From contig NC_023749.2 in assembly GCF_000499845.2 (NCBI RefSeq), positions 7,422,013 through 7,486,012 of the forward strand: a DNA stretch of 64,000 nucleotides, in the 5' to 3' direction. The notes beneath the pieces were generated by a model. That model was not told the DNA's origin and did not search any database. It was given only the letters and a program-made list of their open reading frames with translations. Positions 1 through 12,845 of the stretch are shown here, one piece after another; within the stretch, counting starts at the first letter, position 1, and each line of letters starts with the position of its first letter. The stretch comes from Phaseolus vulgaris. Taxonomy: Eukaryota; Streptophyta; Magnoliopsida; Fabales; Fabaceae. A program made the position numbers and the translations under genes.

Positions 1-56
1 CGTTTTTGTAACTAGAGAAAAAGTTTGACACAAAGAAAGTGTTTAACCACACTTAC

Positions 57-2650
57 CTGAATTATCAGTAGTTTCCATGCTAGGATTTGGTGCATTAAGC
101 TGTGATATCACTTGAGTACCAACCACATTTGCAAATTTTGTTGCAGATTCTCTATGTTCCTCTGTAAGACCAACATATAACATATCATCCAGTCTCTTCT
201 GCAATATGTACAAGCATGAGCCATTACAGTGTTGAAGAAAGGATCAGCATGGGAAGCAAACAATTATATGATGCAACTATCTCCTTTAATTATTTAATAC
301 CTTCGCAACTTGTAGCACATATTTACCAAGAGTTTTGTATTTCTGTACACAATGGCGCACTTCATGTGCCTCTGCTATATAAGAATTGTTTGTCAAACCT
401 GCAACCTGATAATTGAGCAGTACACCAAACTCAATTACATATAATACAGACAGCATTATCAAGCAACTCCGTGCATACATGATTTGAGCTTTTATTTGCA
501 TTTGGGGGTTTAAATTTGCAGGCTATACAACCAAAATTAAGCACTGCACATCCTATCTTGTTAGCCCTGTATTTAAATGAAGGCTGCGCTATTGGTGTTT
601 GTTAAGGCTTAAGGCAAGAGTGGGTCATACAGTAAGACATTCATAGTATTTCCTGAAAATGATGAAGCATAAGAATGTCAACACTGCTAAAGAACAGCTA
701 CTGAAGTACCTGGAATGTGGCTCCATTATGTACAACATCCAAAGCCACAGGATCATTGATGTATTCTTGTAATGGCATTGCAAAATCTTCCATGTCATAA
801 GAATCATTGCTCTCAATGATATTATGTTCCCTACTATATCTGGCATCTCTCTGTCAATTAAGGTCTACATCAATCATGAATACATCACATGGAAGTATAG
901 AAGAACATGTAAAAGTAATGGACGATTGGTATAACCCAGTACATGAGAACATACATTAGCCAATAGAAAGATATCATGAACCAAAGAACTCATTTACATC
1001 CATTACTTCAATGAATGGCTACAAATTCATATTATACACATTTACATCCCTAACCAGACCATAGGAAGCACATTCATGTTCAAAATTAGTTTTCAAACAA
1101 GAAGCAGGCTCCATTGCCTTTAGCACAAGTGATAGTGTGTCAGCAGCAAATAGACTCTTACAACCTTATACGGATTTAGAAGCCTGGAAATAAAATTCCC
1201 AAAAAAGGCCAATGCCAAAGAATAAAATAAAATAAACATACCCTAGCAAATAGGTCTTCTCTCATCCATGGAACCAGATACTTCCACGGCCATATCTCCA
1301 GTGTGCTTACTCCTTTGGTCTTAGAGCTTAAGCGCAGGGCCATCTTTGTTGCAGATGTCAAGTTTGGATGCACCAAAAATCTAGCTGCAACCTCTATTGA
1401 AAATTCATAAGTACTAAAGACACGGTCAACTGGATCCCTAAGTATGGTAACAACAGAAGTTCTCTCCCGTGGAAGTTTGGATGTTATGCTATAGTCATCA
1501 TGTGTAACTAACAGCCTGCATTTTGTTTTACTGCAAATTCACAAAAACAATAGAACACAAATATAAGTATTTATGTTGGACTTTATAATAGTGTACTTTT
1601 TTAAAATCTAAAATATGGGTTTTCAGCAATGTAGTAAGACTATTGGTGAGAATGTTGTGACCTTATAGAAGCTGCTATGCTTTAGATGCGAAGAAAAAAC
1701 AGCTGAGAAGATCTGTCATAATTTTGTTGAATAAAAATATCATAAAGACTGCTGTGAATTGTACTCATTCTAGTGTGTAAAAAGAACAACAGAAAAGGAG
1801 TTGAAAATGTCTACATTTACAGAGACGTGGGTATAACTATAGACAACAAGGTCCTAAACTTGGCAAGAGAAAATGTCAAAGAGCTTAATAAGTTTTGAAG
1901 GCCACATTAGGTATTATAATATTATAAACTACTCAACAGTCACAGACTCATAAGTTACAAAAAATGCAATTTAAGCCACTCCGAAAAAGCTTTAGTGATC
2001 TCTACTGTCCAAAAGCACCAGCATCAAAACCACATGCCCCCAACTACGCCAGATGGGGCTAAAATGCCACCAACACCCAAAACACTCACTTTAGCATTTT
2101 AAAATATTTAGAAGAAAAGAAATTCACACGCATAATAATCGAAGAACAACAACTACTAAAATAATGAACTCAGGCAGCACCTTGGATCAAAGCGCAACTT
2201 ATCATAAGAGCGAGGACACTCCAGATAGCTGGGATACAACTTTTTCAAAAAACTGCACAAACAACAGAACAGGTTAACAAATTGAATTAAAAAGAGAATG
2301 CCAGAGTTAAACACACATCAGGAATTAAATTACCAGTGAAAATACGTCCTCCCTCCCGTTCGAGGAACATGCAAGAAAAACAGCAAATCCCTCAGCGTAT
2401 GTTTATCCTCTTTTGTCATTTCCTCATCAAGCGAAGAACTCGTCCATCTCTTAACAACGCCTTCGCACTGTCCAAAATCATTTTCCGCAAAAGAACCGTT
2501 CACTGACACAAAATATCATCAAAATAAAACACAAGTCAATCCACAAAGACAGAAACGGACAAGCAATAAAAAAATAAAAAACGAGGAATGATTGTTACCT
2601 AATCCGAGAAGAAGGAGGAAGAAGGCGCAGAGCTTGAGAGTAGGATCCAT
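57..2650 (-). CDS. TPST: Tyrosylprotein sulfotransferase, 3' end cut by window edge
   Basis: Transfers sulfate from PAPS to tyrosines of secreted peptides (PSK, PSY, RGF and CIF precursors are the known plant substrates) in the Golgi. Exons on the minus strand: 2650-2599, 2502-2334, 2252-2181, 1530-1242, 850-710, 405-301 and 198-57; all junctions are GT-AG and the frame closes across each (about 323 residues visible). The start is the ATG at 2650, which opens a signal peptide (MDPTLKLCAFFLLLLGL). The 5'-phosphosulfate-binding loop is FLHVPRTGGRTYFHC (about residues 60-74). The 3'-phosphate-binding segment is TILRDPVDRVFSTYEF (about 126-141). The exon reading into HEVRHCVQKYK and the LDDMLYVGLTE segment are typical of plant TPST, which is unlike animal TPST and closer to heparan 6-O-sulfotransferases. 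The known plant protein has about 500 residues with a C-terminal membrane segment, so the C-terminal third lies left of the window. Confidence 0.93.
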
Positions 2651-2830
2651 TCACGAAACCCCTACACTACTCCTGCAACAAAGAAGAACGAAAACCCTAA
2701 CGAGCCGAAGAGAGAGAGAGATAGTGACATGGATGAATGAGAAATGTTACCTGTATCGAATTACGAGATCTCGTGCTCATAAATTCGCAGAAGTGTTTGG
2801 GACTCCGATGCGGCCCCACTCGGTGGCCTC
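2651..2830 (-). promoter_or_regulatory. TPST 5' leader with probable leader intron
   Basis: Upstream of the TPST start the minus strand reads a CT-rich leader with a well-formed splice pair: a donor CAG|GTAACA at 2750 and an acceptor TTGTTGCAG ending at 2673. This gives a 78-nt intron in the 5' untranslated region. The pair is inferred from consensus only; cDNA would settle it. Further upstream (about 2830-2940) the sequence is less AT-rich, but I see no clear TATA box. Confidence 0.45.
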
Positions 2831-2851
2831 GAAACGCCTTATATGTTTCTG

Positions 2852-4700
2852 AGAGAAACAATGAGAATTTCTGGCAAGCCAAACAGAAACTTTCCCGGAA
2901 AATTGAATGGGAAAGAAACTGGAGGCTCGCGGCGTGTTAATTTAATTCAAAATGCAATGCGCAAGTCTCATTAGTAATTTGCTAAAACTACTTAAAGTGA
3001 AAGAGCGAAACCAGAAACCCTTTTCTCGCGCAAAACAATAGGAAAATGTTTCCGATTCAACCACTACCACTGTTCTTGCACCGGAAAAAACCTAGGGCAA
3101 AATGGTCAAAACCCACTTCTCAACTCTCTGGTCAACTCATTCCTTTTCTGTCCTTCATTTCCAAAATTCAGTGGTTACAGAACCAGAAGAGGTGGAATGA
3201 CTTATTTGTCCTTCATGAATTTTCAAGAGTTTTTTCTCTTCCAAAGAGAAAAAAAGTGGGTGGGTGATGGTATGATATGATATGACTTGCATATTGGAGA
3301 GTGGACATTGTGAATGAAGTGTTCACAATTTCTGTGTCCATTCATTAACTTTTCAACATGTTAGTGTGAGTGGGTCTTCACCCACACTTCTTATGACTTA
3401 TCTAAATTGAAAAATGATAGTTGCATATGCATTGCATGTTATGGAATCTCACTTTCTTTTTTTGTTCTTCCTCTTTTTAGTCTTAGTTGTCTTTATATCA
3501 ATTTTCTCTCACACTCTATTTGCTTTCGAATGCTATTTAGACACATGGAGAAGGTTTCCACTTAGAGGAAGAATATGAAAAGTGAATACAATGTTTGTAG
3601 TAATAGACTTCATTCATCTAATAGAATGATTTTTCTATATATATTTTAAAAAATATATATCTATATATATATAAAATAAAATTTTAAATATAAATTAGTA
3701 AAATAAATTTTAAATTCATATAAAATATAGGTGGGGGACAGAGAGAAAAAATTGTTATGATAGTCATAGACATATTTGATTTTTTCGAATTAAAAATAAA
3801 TATTTTTATTAATTTATTCGTATTTATTAAAATAAATTATAAACTTGTAACTTATAATCTGTCGTTTATTCAGACTATTGACACATAATGGGAAATCTTT
3901 TTATATAAAACTAGTGGGAACACGACACTCTCGTGCCTGTATATCCGCATTACTTTTATCATTTATATATATTTATATTTAATATTAAAATTTGAATAAA
4001 ACAATATAATCATTTACACACTTATATTAATAGTATAAATTTATAATACATTTTAATAAATATGAATATTGATCTAAGTACAACTAGATATATTGTAAAA
4101 GAAACCTAGGTCAATACTTATATATGGTAAATTTACAAATATCTTTAATTTTAAAATAGAGAAGAAAATCAATTTAAAACAAAAAAGCACAACGTTAAAT
4201 GAAATAAATAAAATAAATCTTTAAAATTAAAAAACTGCTTTTGAAATTACAAAATGACAAAATAACCAAAATAAATTAATAAAATAAAATATAAAATATT
4301 AATAAGAATAAAATATGAACAAATTTGTGTACACTAAAAACAAGTAATTCCCTTTATATAGAGGTATAGATTATACTAATAAATATACGCTATTTTATTT
4401 GAAATTTTTTCTTTCTTCTTTAAATCTCAGTGTACATCCACGTAGTAAGAACCATAATTACATTTTTTTCAAAAGTTTTGTTTATTCCATTAGTTATTGT
4501 CAAAATCATTATGTAATAGGAAGAAACTTCTACAAAATTTCTTACATAAAAGACAAACTTATAAAATTGTTTTATGTTTGTTACTTATAATAAAATCACT
4601 ATATTGAATTTTTTAAAATAAAAACTTTTATGTTAGGCATCACTATGCAACTTGACATCTCAGCTATGTTGACACTTCAAGTAACAACAATTATTTGTCA
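2852..4700. other. Intergenic, AT-rich, no gene seen
   Basis: The TPST promoter side grades into strongly AT-rich DNA with a short (AT)n tract near 3635-3675. The open frames here are short, low in complexity and resemble no family I know. Confidence 0.6.
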
Positions 4701-4708
4701 TCACATGA

Positions 4709-4765
4709 AAAAAAATTATTATTAAAAAAAAGAAAAAAAATTATTATTAAAAAAAAGAAAAAAAA
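4709..4765. repeat. Two-unit tandem repeat, A-rich
   Basis: A unit of about 25 bp (ttattattaaaaaaaagaaa and following A's) occurs twice in a row. It lies directly at the 3' side of the LINE relic on the minus strand, so it may be the relic's tail region or a slippage product. Confidence 0.6.
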
Positions 4766-4779
4766 AGGAAATACAAAAA

Positions 4780-5345
4780 TATGGGGGGACTAGACCAAAA
4801 CTCATGTTAAAAAAACTATACATAGGTAGACTATATCTATTCATAAATAACTCTAATAACAGACTAGGTGGTAGCTTATTGTACCAATGAAAAGATTCTT
4901 TATGAATAAATCCTAAATTAGTCAACTTATCAACACATGCATTTCCTTCACGAAAAATATGAGTAACCCTAAATCTGATTTTCCCACAATAATTAAGACA
5001 AGCATTACGAAGCATCCAAAGAACATTGGTCCTAGCAGTAAACGCAACACAAACCAAAGCAGAATCACATTCCAACTAAACATTAGTAAGCCTCATCTTT
5101 TGAGCTTCCTCCATAGCATATATAACCCCATAAAACTTAATAACCATAGCAATATGAACTTTAATAAACGTAGAGAAAACTCCAATAAATTCCTCCATAC
5201 TCCCACGAAAAATACCTCCAGAAGTTAGCAAGACCAGGATATTCTAGCAGCAGTTAATTTTAACCCAGTCTGGTGAAAGAAACTTCCATCTAACGGGGAG
5301 AGGTCGAAGAACTTTACCAGTATGATTATTAATACCAAAAATGTT
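4780..5345 (-). pseudogene. LINE RNase H domain relic
   Basis: The minus strand encodes a broken RVT_3-type RNase H domain as found at the C-terminus of plant L1-type LINEs. In order I can read NNHTGKVLRPLPVRWK, WVKIN, GGIFRGSMEEFIG, FYGVIYAMEEAQKM, LECDSALV, RVTHIFREGNACVDKL and FHWYNKLPPSLLLELFMNRY. The family normally has an NTDGAARG stretch after WVKIN that carries the first catalytic aspartate. Here a small deletion has removed it and introduced a stop. A TAG stop also sits where a Trp codon is expected, just before LECDSALV (about 5076-5078). The piece is a dead fragment, with no reverse transcriptase or endonuclease part nearby. Confidence 0.8.
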
Positions 5346-5425
5346 GATCACTATGATTGAATTTTAAATAAGAATGAAATTTTAAAAATGGCAATAACAC
5401 TTTTCTAAAGACATTTGTTTTAATA

Positions 5426-5641
5426 GTTAAAATTTATTTAAAACTCAAACCCAAGAGCAAAAATAATTAAATAGAATTTGAGTTTCATATGTTTTATAAT
5501 TTTTTAATATTTTATCAATTATGGGTAAAAAAAAATATATTTGATGAAGTTTAGTTAAAATTTATTTAAAAATAAACTCAATCAAGAAAATAATTAAATA
5601 GAATTTGAGTTTCATTATTTTTTAATATTTTATCAATTACG
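5426..5641. repeat. Two direct copies of a ~100-bp AT-rich unit
   Basis: Units at about 5426-5525 and 5551-5641 share the run agttaaaatttatttaaaa, then aataattaaatagaatttga and attttttaatattttatcaa. This is a simple local duplication with no coding content. Confidence 0.7.
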
Positions 5642-6480
5642 GAACTAAACCAATATTTTTCCATTAGACCTATGTACAACCAATTATATATGACAATTAA
5701 GTAACATTTGAGACTCTTAATCATTGCAACACATGTGACACCATTAAGCAATAAACCAAAAATTCCTTAATTGTTCAATCAACATTAATCATGAAAAATA
5801 TTATATACAAAAAAAGAAAATATAATGAAATATGTTTTTTTTTTTTTTTTGCCTTGGATAGTCAAATCGTTACTATCCTTTACCACCATTGTCAACCTTC
5901 CTCTCCATATCCTCCATCACCGCCACCTCCCTTATTCTTAACCCTCGCAATCAAATCTCAAAACCAACCATTTTTTTTTTCTATTCACAAACAAAACTTC
6001 CAACCTTTCCCTACACTTTCCAATGGATGTAGAAGCGCATGCAACTTTTTTTTTTTAGAATGCAACATGCACCGAATCTAGATTACACACCCCTCTTAAC
6101 AATGTTCCTTCGTATTGGAGCCTTGCAGGGGTAAGCACGATAGTGATAAGAACACACACGAAAAATAGTGTCTTGGGATTCAGTGTCTTGTCTTCCTCCT
6201 TCTATGTTCTTTTTTCTGAAGTTTCTGCCTGTCCAAAGACGGTGAATAAGTAATAATAAACGGAAAAAAAAAAAAAAATGTGGAGAAGACGAACTCGTGG
6301 GAAGAAGACGAACTCATGGGGAGAAGACGAACTCTTATTGCTGCTTCTAAAGTTTTTCCTTCTCTTCTTCCTCTATTTTTCTATGAAATTTAACCATTTA
6401 CAATTAACAAATAAAGAAAAATAAAACATCAATATAACATATAAAAAAAGTAAAGTTAAGAACACGATGACATACCTTCT
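5642..6480. other. Intergenic; short tandem repeat at 6280-6334
   Basis: No gene recognised. An open frame at 5791-6081 is Ser/Pro/Phe-rich, contains long T runs and looks non-coding. At about 6280-6334 the unit gagaagacgaactc with a G-rich spacer is repeated three times. Confidence 0.55.
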
Positions 6481-6489
6481 CTACATAAT

Positions 6490-8375
6490 GCTATTTGATG
6501 CAAACCCACCATTTCTATTTTGAAGGTAATCTCTTGAATCTGAAATCTATCGATTTGGACTTTTTGTTTCTTTGTATTGCCAATTTGGCCTTCAACTTCA
6601 GATTGCTCTTCCTCTGTATTGTCAATGTGCTATCATATTTTATTTTGTACAATTATCTTTTATTTTGTACAGTAACATATTGTTTAACCATTAATTTTAA
6701 CTGACACAGTTCAACAATTGAAAACATGACATTGGTGCTATTATTGTTCATCACATATATATTCACAAGATTAAGTTCTATACTATACGTATGTAGAAAT
6801 TAATTGGAGACCTCTGTAAATTTCTGATTGCTCACTCTGTACTATGACTATGAGTCTGACTTATAATGATGTAATTTACTATGGACACACAATTCAACAA
6901 TTGAAAACATGACATTGGTGCTATTATTGTTCATCACATATATATTCACAAGATTAACTTTTACTTACTGGTAGTTTGGCGGCCACTCTTTATCATCCAT
7001 GTTGGTTGAAGGTTGAACCATTAATTTTAAGTGACACCACAGTTGAACAATTGAAAACATATCTTGTGCTATTTTTTTTATTTCTTTGCTAAACTTTTCC
7101 ATTTATTATTCTTTGCTTTTAAAAGTCACGAACTATCGTGGCAATTTCTTCGAATGTTGTATTGCCAATTCGGTTTTTAACTGTGACAATTTCTTCAAAT
7201 GTTGTATAAGCAATTTGGAAGACAATTTCTTTAAAGGCTTGCTCTTATTGTGTATTGTCAATTTGGAATTTCTATTTTTCTGTATTGTCATTTTGATCTT
7301 TAACTTTAGGTTGCTCTTCCTCTGTATTGTCAATGTGTTATCATTGCTCATTAGGTATCTTGTGTGAATAAGATCATATTTTATTTTGTACGATGATATT
7401 TTATTTTGTACGATGATATTTTATTTTGTACGATAACATATTCTGGAACCATTAATTTTAATTGACACAATTCAATAATTGAAAACATGACATTGGTGCT
7501 ATTATTGTTCATCACGTATATATTCACCAGATTAGTTCTATACTATACCTATGTAGAAGATAATTGGAGACATCTGTAAATTCCAGATTGCTCACTATGT
7601 ACTATGACTATGAGTCTTACTTATAATGATGTGATTTACTATGGACTTTTGCACTCTGGTGCAAAGAAATGGGTTGAAAACGCATGGTACTATTTCTTTT
7701 TGACATTTGATCATAAAACTGAAGTTTTTAGGGAGCTTTTACTTACTGGTACTTTGACGGCCACTTTTTATCATCCAAAGGTTGAACCATTAATTTTAGG
7801 TGACAATTAAAAGTATACTTGTGCTATTTTTTTTATTTCTTTGTTAAACTTTTCCCTCTATTATTCTTTGCTTTTAAAAGGCACGGACTTCAATCGTGAA
7901 TCGTGGCAATTTCATGTTGTATAACCAATTTGGATGACAATTTCTTTATAGGCTTGCTCTTATTCTGTATTGCCAATTTGGATCTGTTTATATGTATTGT
8001 TATTTTGACCTTCAACTTTAGATTGTTTTTCCTCTATATTGTCAATGTGCTATCATTGTTCATCAGTTATATATTTACAATACTAAGTCTTATGGGAGTA
8101 AGATCATATTTTAATTTGTACAATTATCTTTTATTTTGTACGGTAACATATTGTTGAATCTATATGTAGAAGATAATTTGAGACCTCTATAAATTCCTAA
8201 TTGCTCACTCTATATTATGACTATGAGTCTTACTAGTGTGGTTTACTATGGACTTTTGCACTCGGGTGCAAAAAAAATGGGTTGAAAACGCATGGTACTA
8301 TTTCATTCTGACATTTGATAATAAAACTGAAGTTTGATAGTTTGGCGGCGACTCTTTATCATCCTTATAAGAATG
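6490..8375 (+). repeat. Repeated block, about three ~0.7-kb copies
   Basis: Three imperfect direct copies occupy about 6490-7000, 7080-7800 and 7850-8375. Shared landmarks are ttcctctgtattgtcaatgt, attttattttgtac, aattgaaaacatgacattgg followed by tgctattattgttcatcac, gattgctcact and tactatgactatgagtct, and the end motif (tggcggccactctttatcat in the first copy). A 20-bp subunit with attttattttgtacgatg is repeated three times at 7376-7436. In the second copy the plus strand has an open segment reading GLLHSGAKKWVENAWYYF and FDHKTEVFRELLLTGTL. The third copy matches but carries frameshifts. I do not recognise this protein. It could be a captured gene fragment or decayed transposon coding sequence; no terminal repeats were found. 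Confidence 0.65.
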
Positions 8376-11300
8376 AAAGTCGTTGTGTGGGTGATGGATA
8401 GATATGGGATAATAAAGTTTTGGAATCAAATATTCAAGAACTCAAATCTTCACCTTTAGTTGTACTGACAATTATATCACTTTAACTTTGTTTGGTTTCA
8501 ATCCTATTCATATGCATGTAAGAAACTTGATGCTTCGACTAAACATTCATAAATATTATTATTGTTTTTAAAAATCTCCATTTCTCAGTTGCTTTTTTAG
8601 ATGTGGGGCAATATGTTTCATTTGGTGATAATATGTATTCCCAACTGTTTAACCTCTTATCTGGGATAACAAAGACGCATTAAATCCCTACTATATCTTA
8701 AAAGAATTAAAAATCCCTACTATATTTATATATAAATATAATATATTCGTATTTATTAAAATAAATTATAAATCTATACTCTTAATATAAATATGCGAAT
8801 AATAATATTTTATTTAATGATGTATAAGTTAACATGATATGGTGCTATCATTTATCAAAACAGAACATGATTGAATTAAACTCTTATAATGTAGAAGATT
8901 TTTGGTAATACATATTGAATGTTTGACAATAAATTAATTGTGGAGTACTTATGTCAAACAAATATGTTTGAATACATTCAAAAATATTTGTTTGAATACA
9001 TTCAAAATATAGAAAGAGAAACATGTCAATAATGTTTTTTCAAATTGAACTGAAATAGTTGAAATATAATTTCTTTCTCCTGTTTATTGTGGGAGTGAAA
9101 TAGTTAAAATCATACTTTATTATATTTTATGTTGTATGATGGTCATATTGTTTGAACCATTAATTTTAACTTCCACAGTTAAACAACTCAGCCACAGAAC
9201 ATTTAACTTCATTACTCTACTTACATCCATCTCACTTAACTCTTAACTCTACATACATCAGAATTTTGATAAACATTTAACTTCATTAATCTACTTACAT
9301 CCATCAGTGATGTGGTTGCATTTACCACAATGAAATAGGATGATGTGGGGTATAGTAATTTGTGTGTCTCTGTAATGCTCGCATACCTTGCTGTACAATT
9401 TTGTATTGTATATCAAGAAATAGTGTTTCAAGTGCAAATATGTGTAATATATAATAGAGTTGAGAGTGATTTTATATAATCAAATCTTTAATGGAATTTA
9501 ATTTGACAATATGGTTAAACGAGAGAGAAGTTTTGGGATCATGAGTTATTTAGAAAATTATAAATTGGTATTTTTACCTAATTAGTAAGTAACTAATCTG
9601 TGTGGTTTGAACCGCATATCTTAACTACTAATGAGAATATTTTCCAATCTATTTGGAAGTTGGACTTTAACCTTTAAGGAAGCATATTTGTACGTCGAAG
9701 AAAACCCACTTGATGTTGCATGGTATAAACCTCTTCGATTTCACCTTGCTTGTGATTTATTGAATAAATTTATTTGAATTTTCAGATTTAATGCAAAATT
9801 TAATAATGTTATTAACTACGTAAAACTCTTCAAAATTATAACTTTTGTCCAATTATAACATATATGCATATATATTGAAACATTTCAATATGATCTTCCT
9901 AAACCACTTAATAAAAGAATGATTTTTACATAAAACATAACTATTATATTAAATTAATCAGGATAAAATTATTTAATAACTCGTTATCTTTTTAAAGCAA
10001 AGACAATATTCAATGTATAAAATTTATGTAATAACCCATTATATTTATAAAGCAAAGACACAATATTCAAACTCCTAATATACCTGGGCACAATGATACG
10101 TTGGGATACAACTTTTTTTTTACAAATTCTAATAAATTCAAATATGTTAAATTTAAATTACTTTCATTTCAACTTGTTTAATTTTAAATTTTTTATTTGA
10201 ATGAAATAATTCAGATTTACTGGATTTTAACTTTCTTGTGTTAAATAAAAATTAAAATCATATACAAAATATGAATTCTTAATCTACAAACTTCAATGGA
10301 GAAGATTAATTTGATATGCACAAAAAAAAATAAGTCTTACCAATATTTTTTTTATAAATCTTACAAATAAATAAATAATCCTCCTAACCATATTAACGGC
10401 AAGATCATTCTTATTAATATCTGTTAAAAACACTTTAATTAACATCAATAAAAAAAATACCTTAATTGTATCAATAAAATTCCTAGTTGGCATTGACCAA
10501 AAACTAACCATGACAATCAGAGCCAAGAAAAAAATGTTTTAGTCAAGAAATAAACTTGACTTACATTTTATAGAAAACAACTTCACCTAAAAAAAAATAT
10601 ATAGTTATAAATAAAAATTGTGTTTAACATCAATTAAAATATGTTAGTTTTGACAAAAGATTAACATTAATAGAAAATGACACTAAACTATATCAGCACA
10701 ATAAAATCTTTTTTAAAAAAATAACGATAATAAACTCTAATCCAAAAATAACCTTCACTAGAACATGAAAAATAATAATATCAAGTCAATAACACTTATC
10801 AAAATCAGGCCTGCACAATATCAACTCAGCACTCAACACACTAACTTCAAAATATACATTTTGTCCTTAACGGATTAACGAATTAAAAGACTTTACTTTT
10901 TAAATATTCATATTTATAAATTAAATCACAAAGTTCCGAATATGCAAGTTTAAAACTAATATGTCACTTCCAAATTTGGTCATCCAAAAACTTACCTGAA
11001 CAACATAAATGAGTTTCGAATCTCAATCCTCAGCACCATTTACAACACATCATTCTAAACATGAAAATTCAAAACTCATTACTCACTTATGGATATAGTC
11101 ATCTAGAAGCTTAAATGAAGCACGAAAATGACTTTCCAGATATCTAAATCCGGAGTATATAACAACCACTTCCGGATTTCTACATCAGTAAACAAACATG
11201 AAACCAAAGACAATGTTGGTTTTAAATTTTATCTTGGATGCATGTCTTAAATAATATGGTGCAGAAAAATACAACCTCAACATCAAACCACCAATATACC

Positions 11301-12342
11301 AATTAAAATTAAGTAAAAAAAGAATATAAAAAAAAGACATTAATTTTACAAGTAAGAAATTTTTCAAATTCTTACTTTTAGATAAACTTTAAAATCCACT
11401 ATTTTCAAATAATCAAATTATTCTAATAATTTTCTAAAATTTAAATTTCTTATAGAATTTTCAATCCAAACGTCTCAAATTCTGTATAAAAAATGTCATC
11501 CAAACACAAGTTCAGGGTATCGTTGAAGTCACCAGGGATCTATTCAACATGACATCAAACTTATTGCAAAAGCAAAGATAAAATATACATGACAAGATTC
11601 CTCGTCAAATTCATTCCGAGAAACAAAATAAATATCTTCACTTCACAGGAAAAATCGGGAGATAAGACAACACTCAACAGAAGTGAAACACTAAGTAGTG
11701 TAATAAAGTTGCCAGGTTCCTGCTCCCAATTGTAGTTGCATTAGACTGCTTATGCAGACCATCTTCCAACTTCTAACTTAAGACGTTTAGCTTATAAATA
11801 CACAACAAATAGTAAGATAAGAACCCATATCAGGAAGTAACATGTACATCCAATCATTGTAAGGAACATAAAAATAATAAAGAATTTACACAAAGTAATT
11901 CAATTAATAAGCAAAATTGTTCGAAACAAGCCAAAACCACTGTTATTACATAGAGCTTCCCCATTTAATGAGAAGAACATGGTAATGGAACCATAAGTAA
12001 TCATCATTATATTATAGGAAACTTGGAGCAGAATAAGAATCAACACAAATATATCATGTTTTCCAACCAGAATATTCTCTTTTTATACATCTATATATCA
12101 TGAAGTCTTCCACCACTTTAATCCAAAACATTTTCATGAAAGTTGCACTAAACTTTGACATCATAATGATCTATAATAATTTAACATGAAACCCTTCCTC
12201 TAGTCACATAAACCTAAACCATATACATATACATATAGATAAAAGAATATCTTACTTTCATATAAAATTTATACATGAAATAAATCTGTGGAAATGTAAA
12301 TACATGTGGGTTCAACCTATAAATCTTAGTTGTTGTGTGCGT
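8376..12342. other. Long AT-rich intergenic stretch, no gene seen
   Basis: Short, low-complexity open frames only. A small direct duplication (aatatttgtttgaatacattc type) lies near 8958-9005. The part from about 11500 to 12200 is somewhat less AT-rich but shows no coding signature on either strand. Confidence 0.55.
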
Positions 12343-12350
12343 ATTAATTC

Positions 12351-12837
12351 TAAGGGTGTCAAAATGGGTTAATAGCAGTGAGCCAATCTGGCTCACCACA
12401 GAATCAAGCTAGCTGGGGTTAAAACAAAAATCAAAGTTTGGCCAATTATGGGCCAAAAGAAACCTGACTAATTTATTTTGCGAGTTAATTGGGTCAAGCT
12501 GGGTTAGTGGTGAGTTGAATCATTATATTTTAAAATGAAATACAAATTATGCAAGTTCTCCTCTTACATCCCCAAATCCTTTGAATACTTTAGATGTTTA
12601 ATTTATTTTAAGACTTCTATTTACAGTGTTTGACAATTTGCATTGATTTGTATTAGTAACTAAATGTTGAAAATTATTATCTCTAATATAAAATTGCTTA
12701 TAAAATGTACAAATTTGTTATATTTTTGAAATTTTTCTTGCTCACCACAGAGTGAGCCGAGTTGAGCTAACTCCTTTTAACCCAACCCATGATGAGCCAA
12801 CTTGTGTGAGCTAAGTTGACTAACTTTCACACTCCTA
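12351..12837. mobile_element. hAT-type MITE with 8-bp target duplication
   Basis: The element begins TAAGGGTGTCAAAATGGG and ends (reverse complement) TAGGAGTGTGAAAGTTAG, an imperfect terminal inverted repeat. It is flanked by a perfect 8-bp direct repeat, attaattc, at 12343-12350 and 12838-12845. An 8-bp duplication and this terminus are characteristic of hAT transposons. Subterminal regions repeat gtgagcca and ggctcac motifs on both sides. It is 487 bp with no open frame, hence non-autonomous. Confidence 0.87.
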
Positions 12838-12845
12838 ATTAATTC

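Noticed and set aside
5791..6081. 96-residue open frame with a Ser/Pro-rich stretch
   Set aside because: Long T runs produce Phe repeats; no homology or gene structure.
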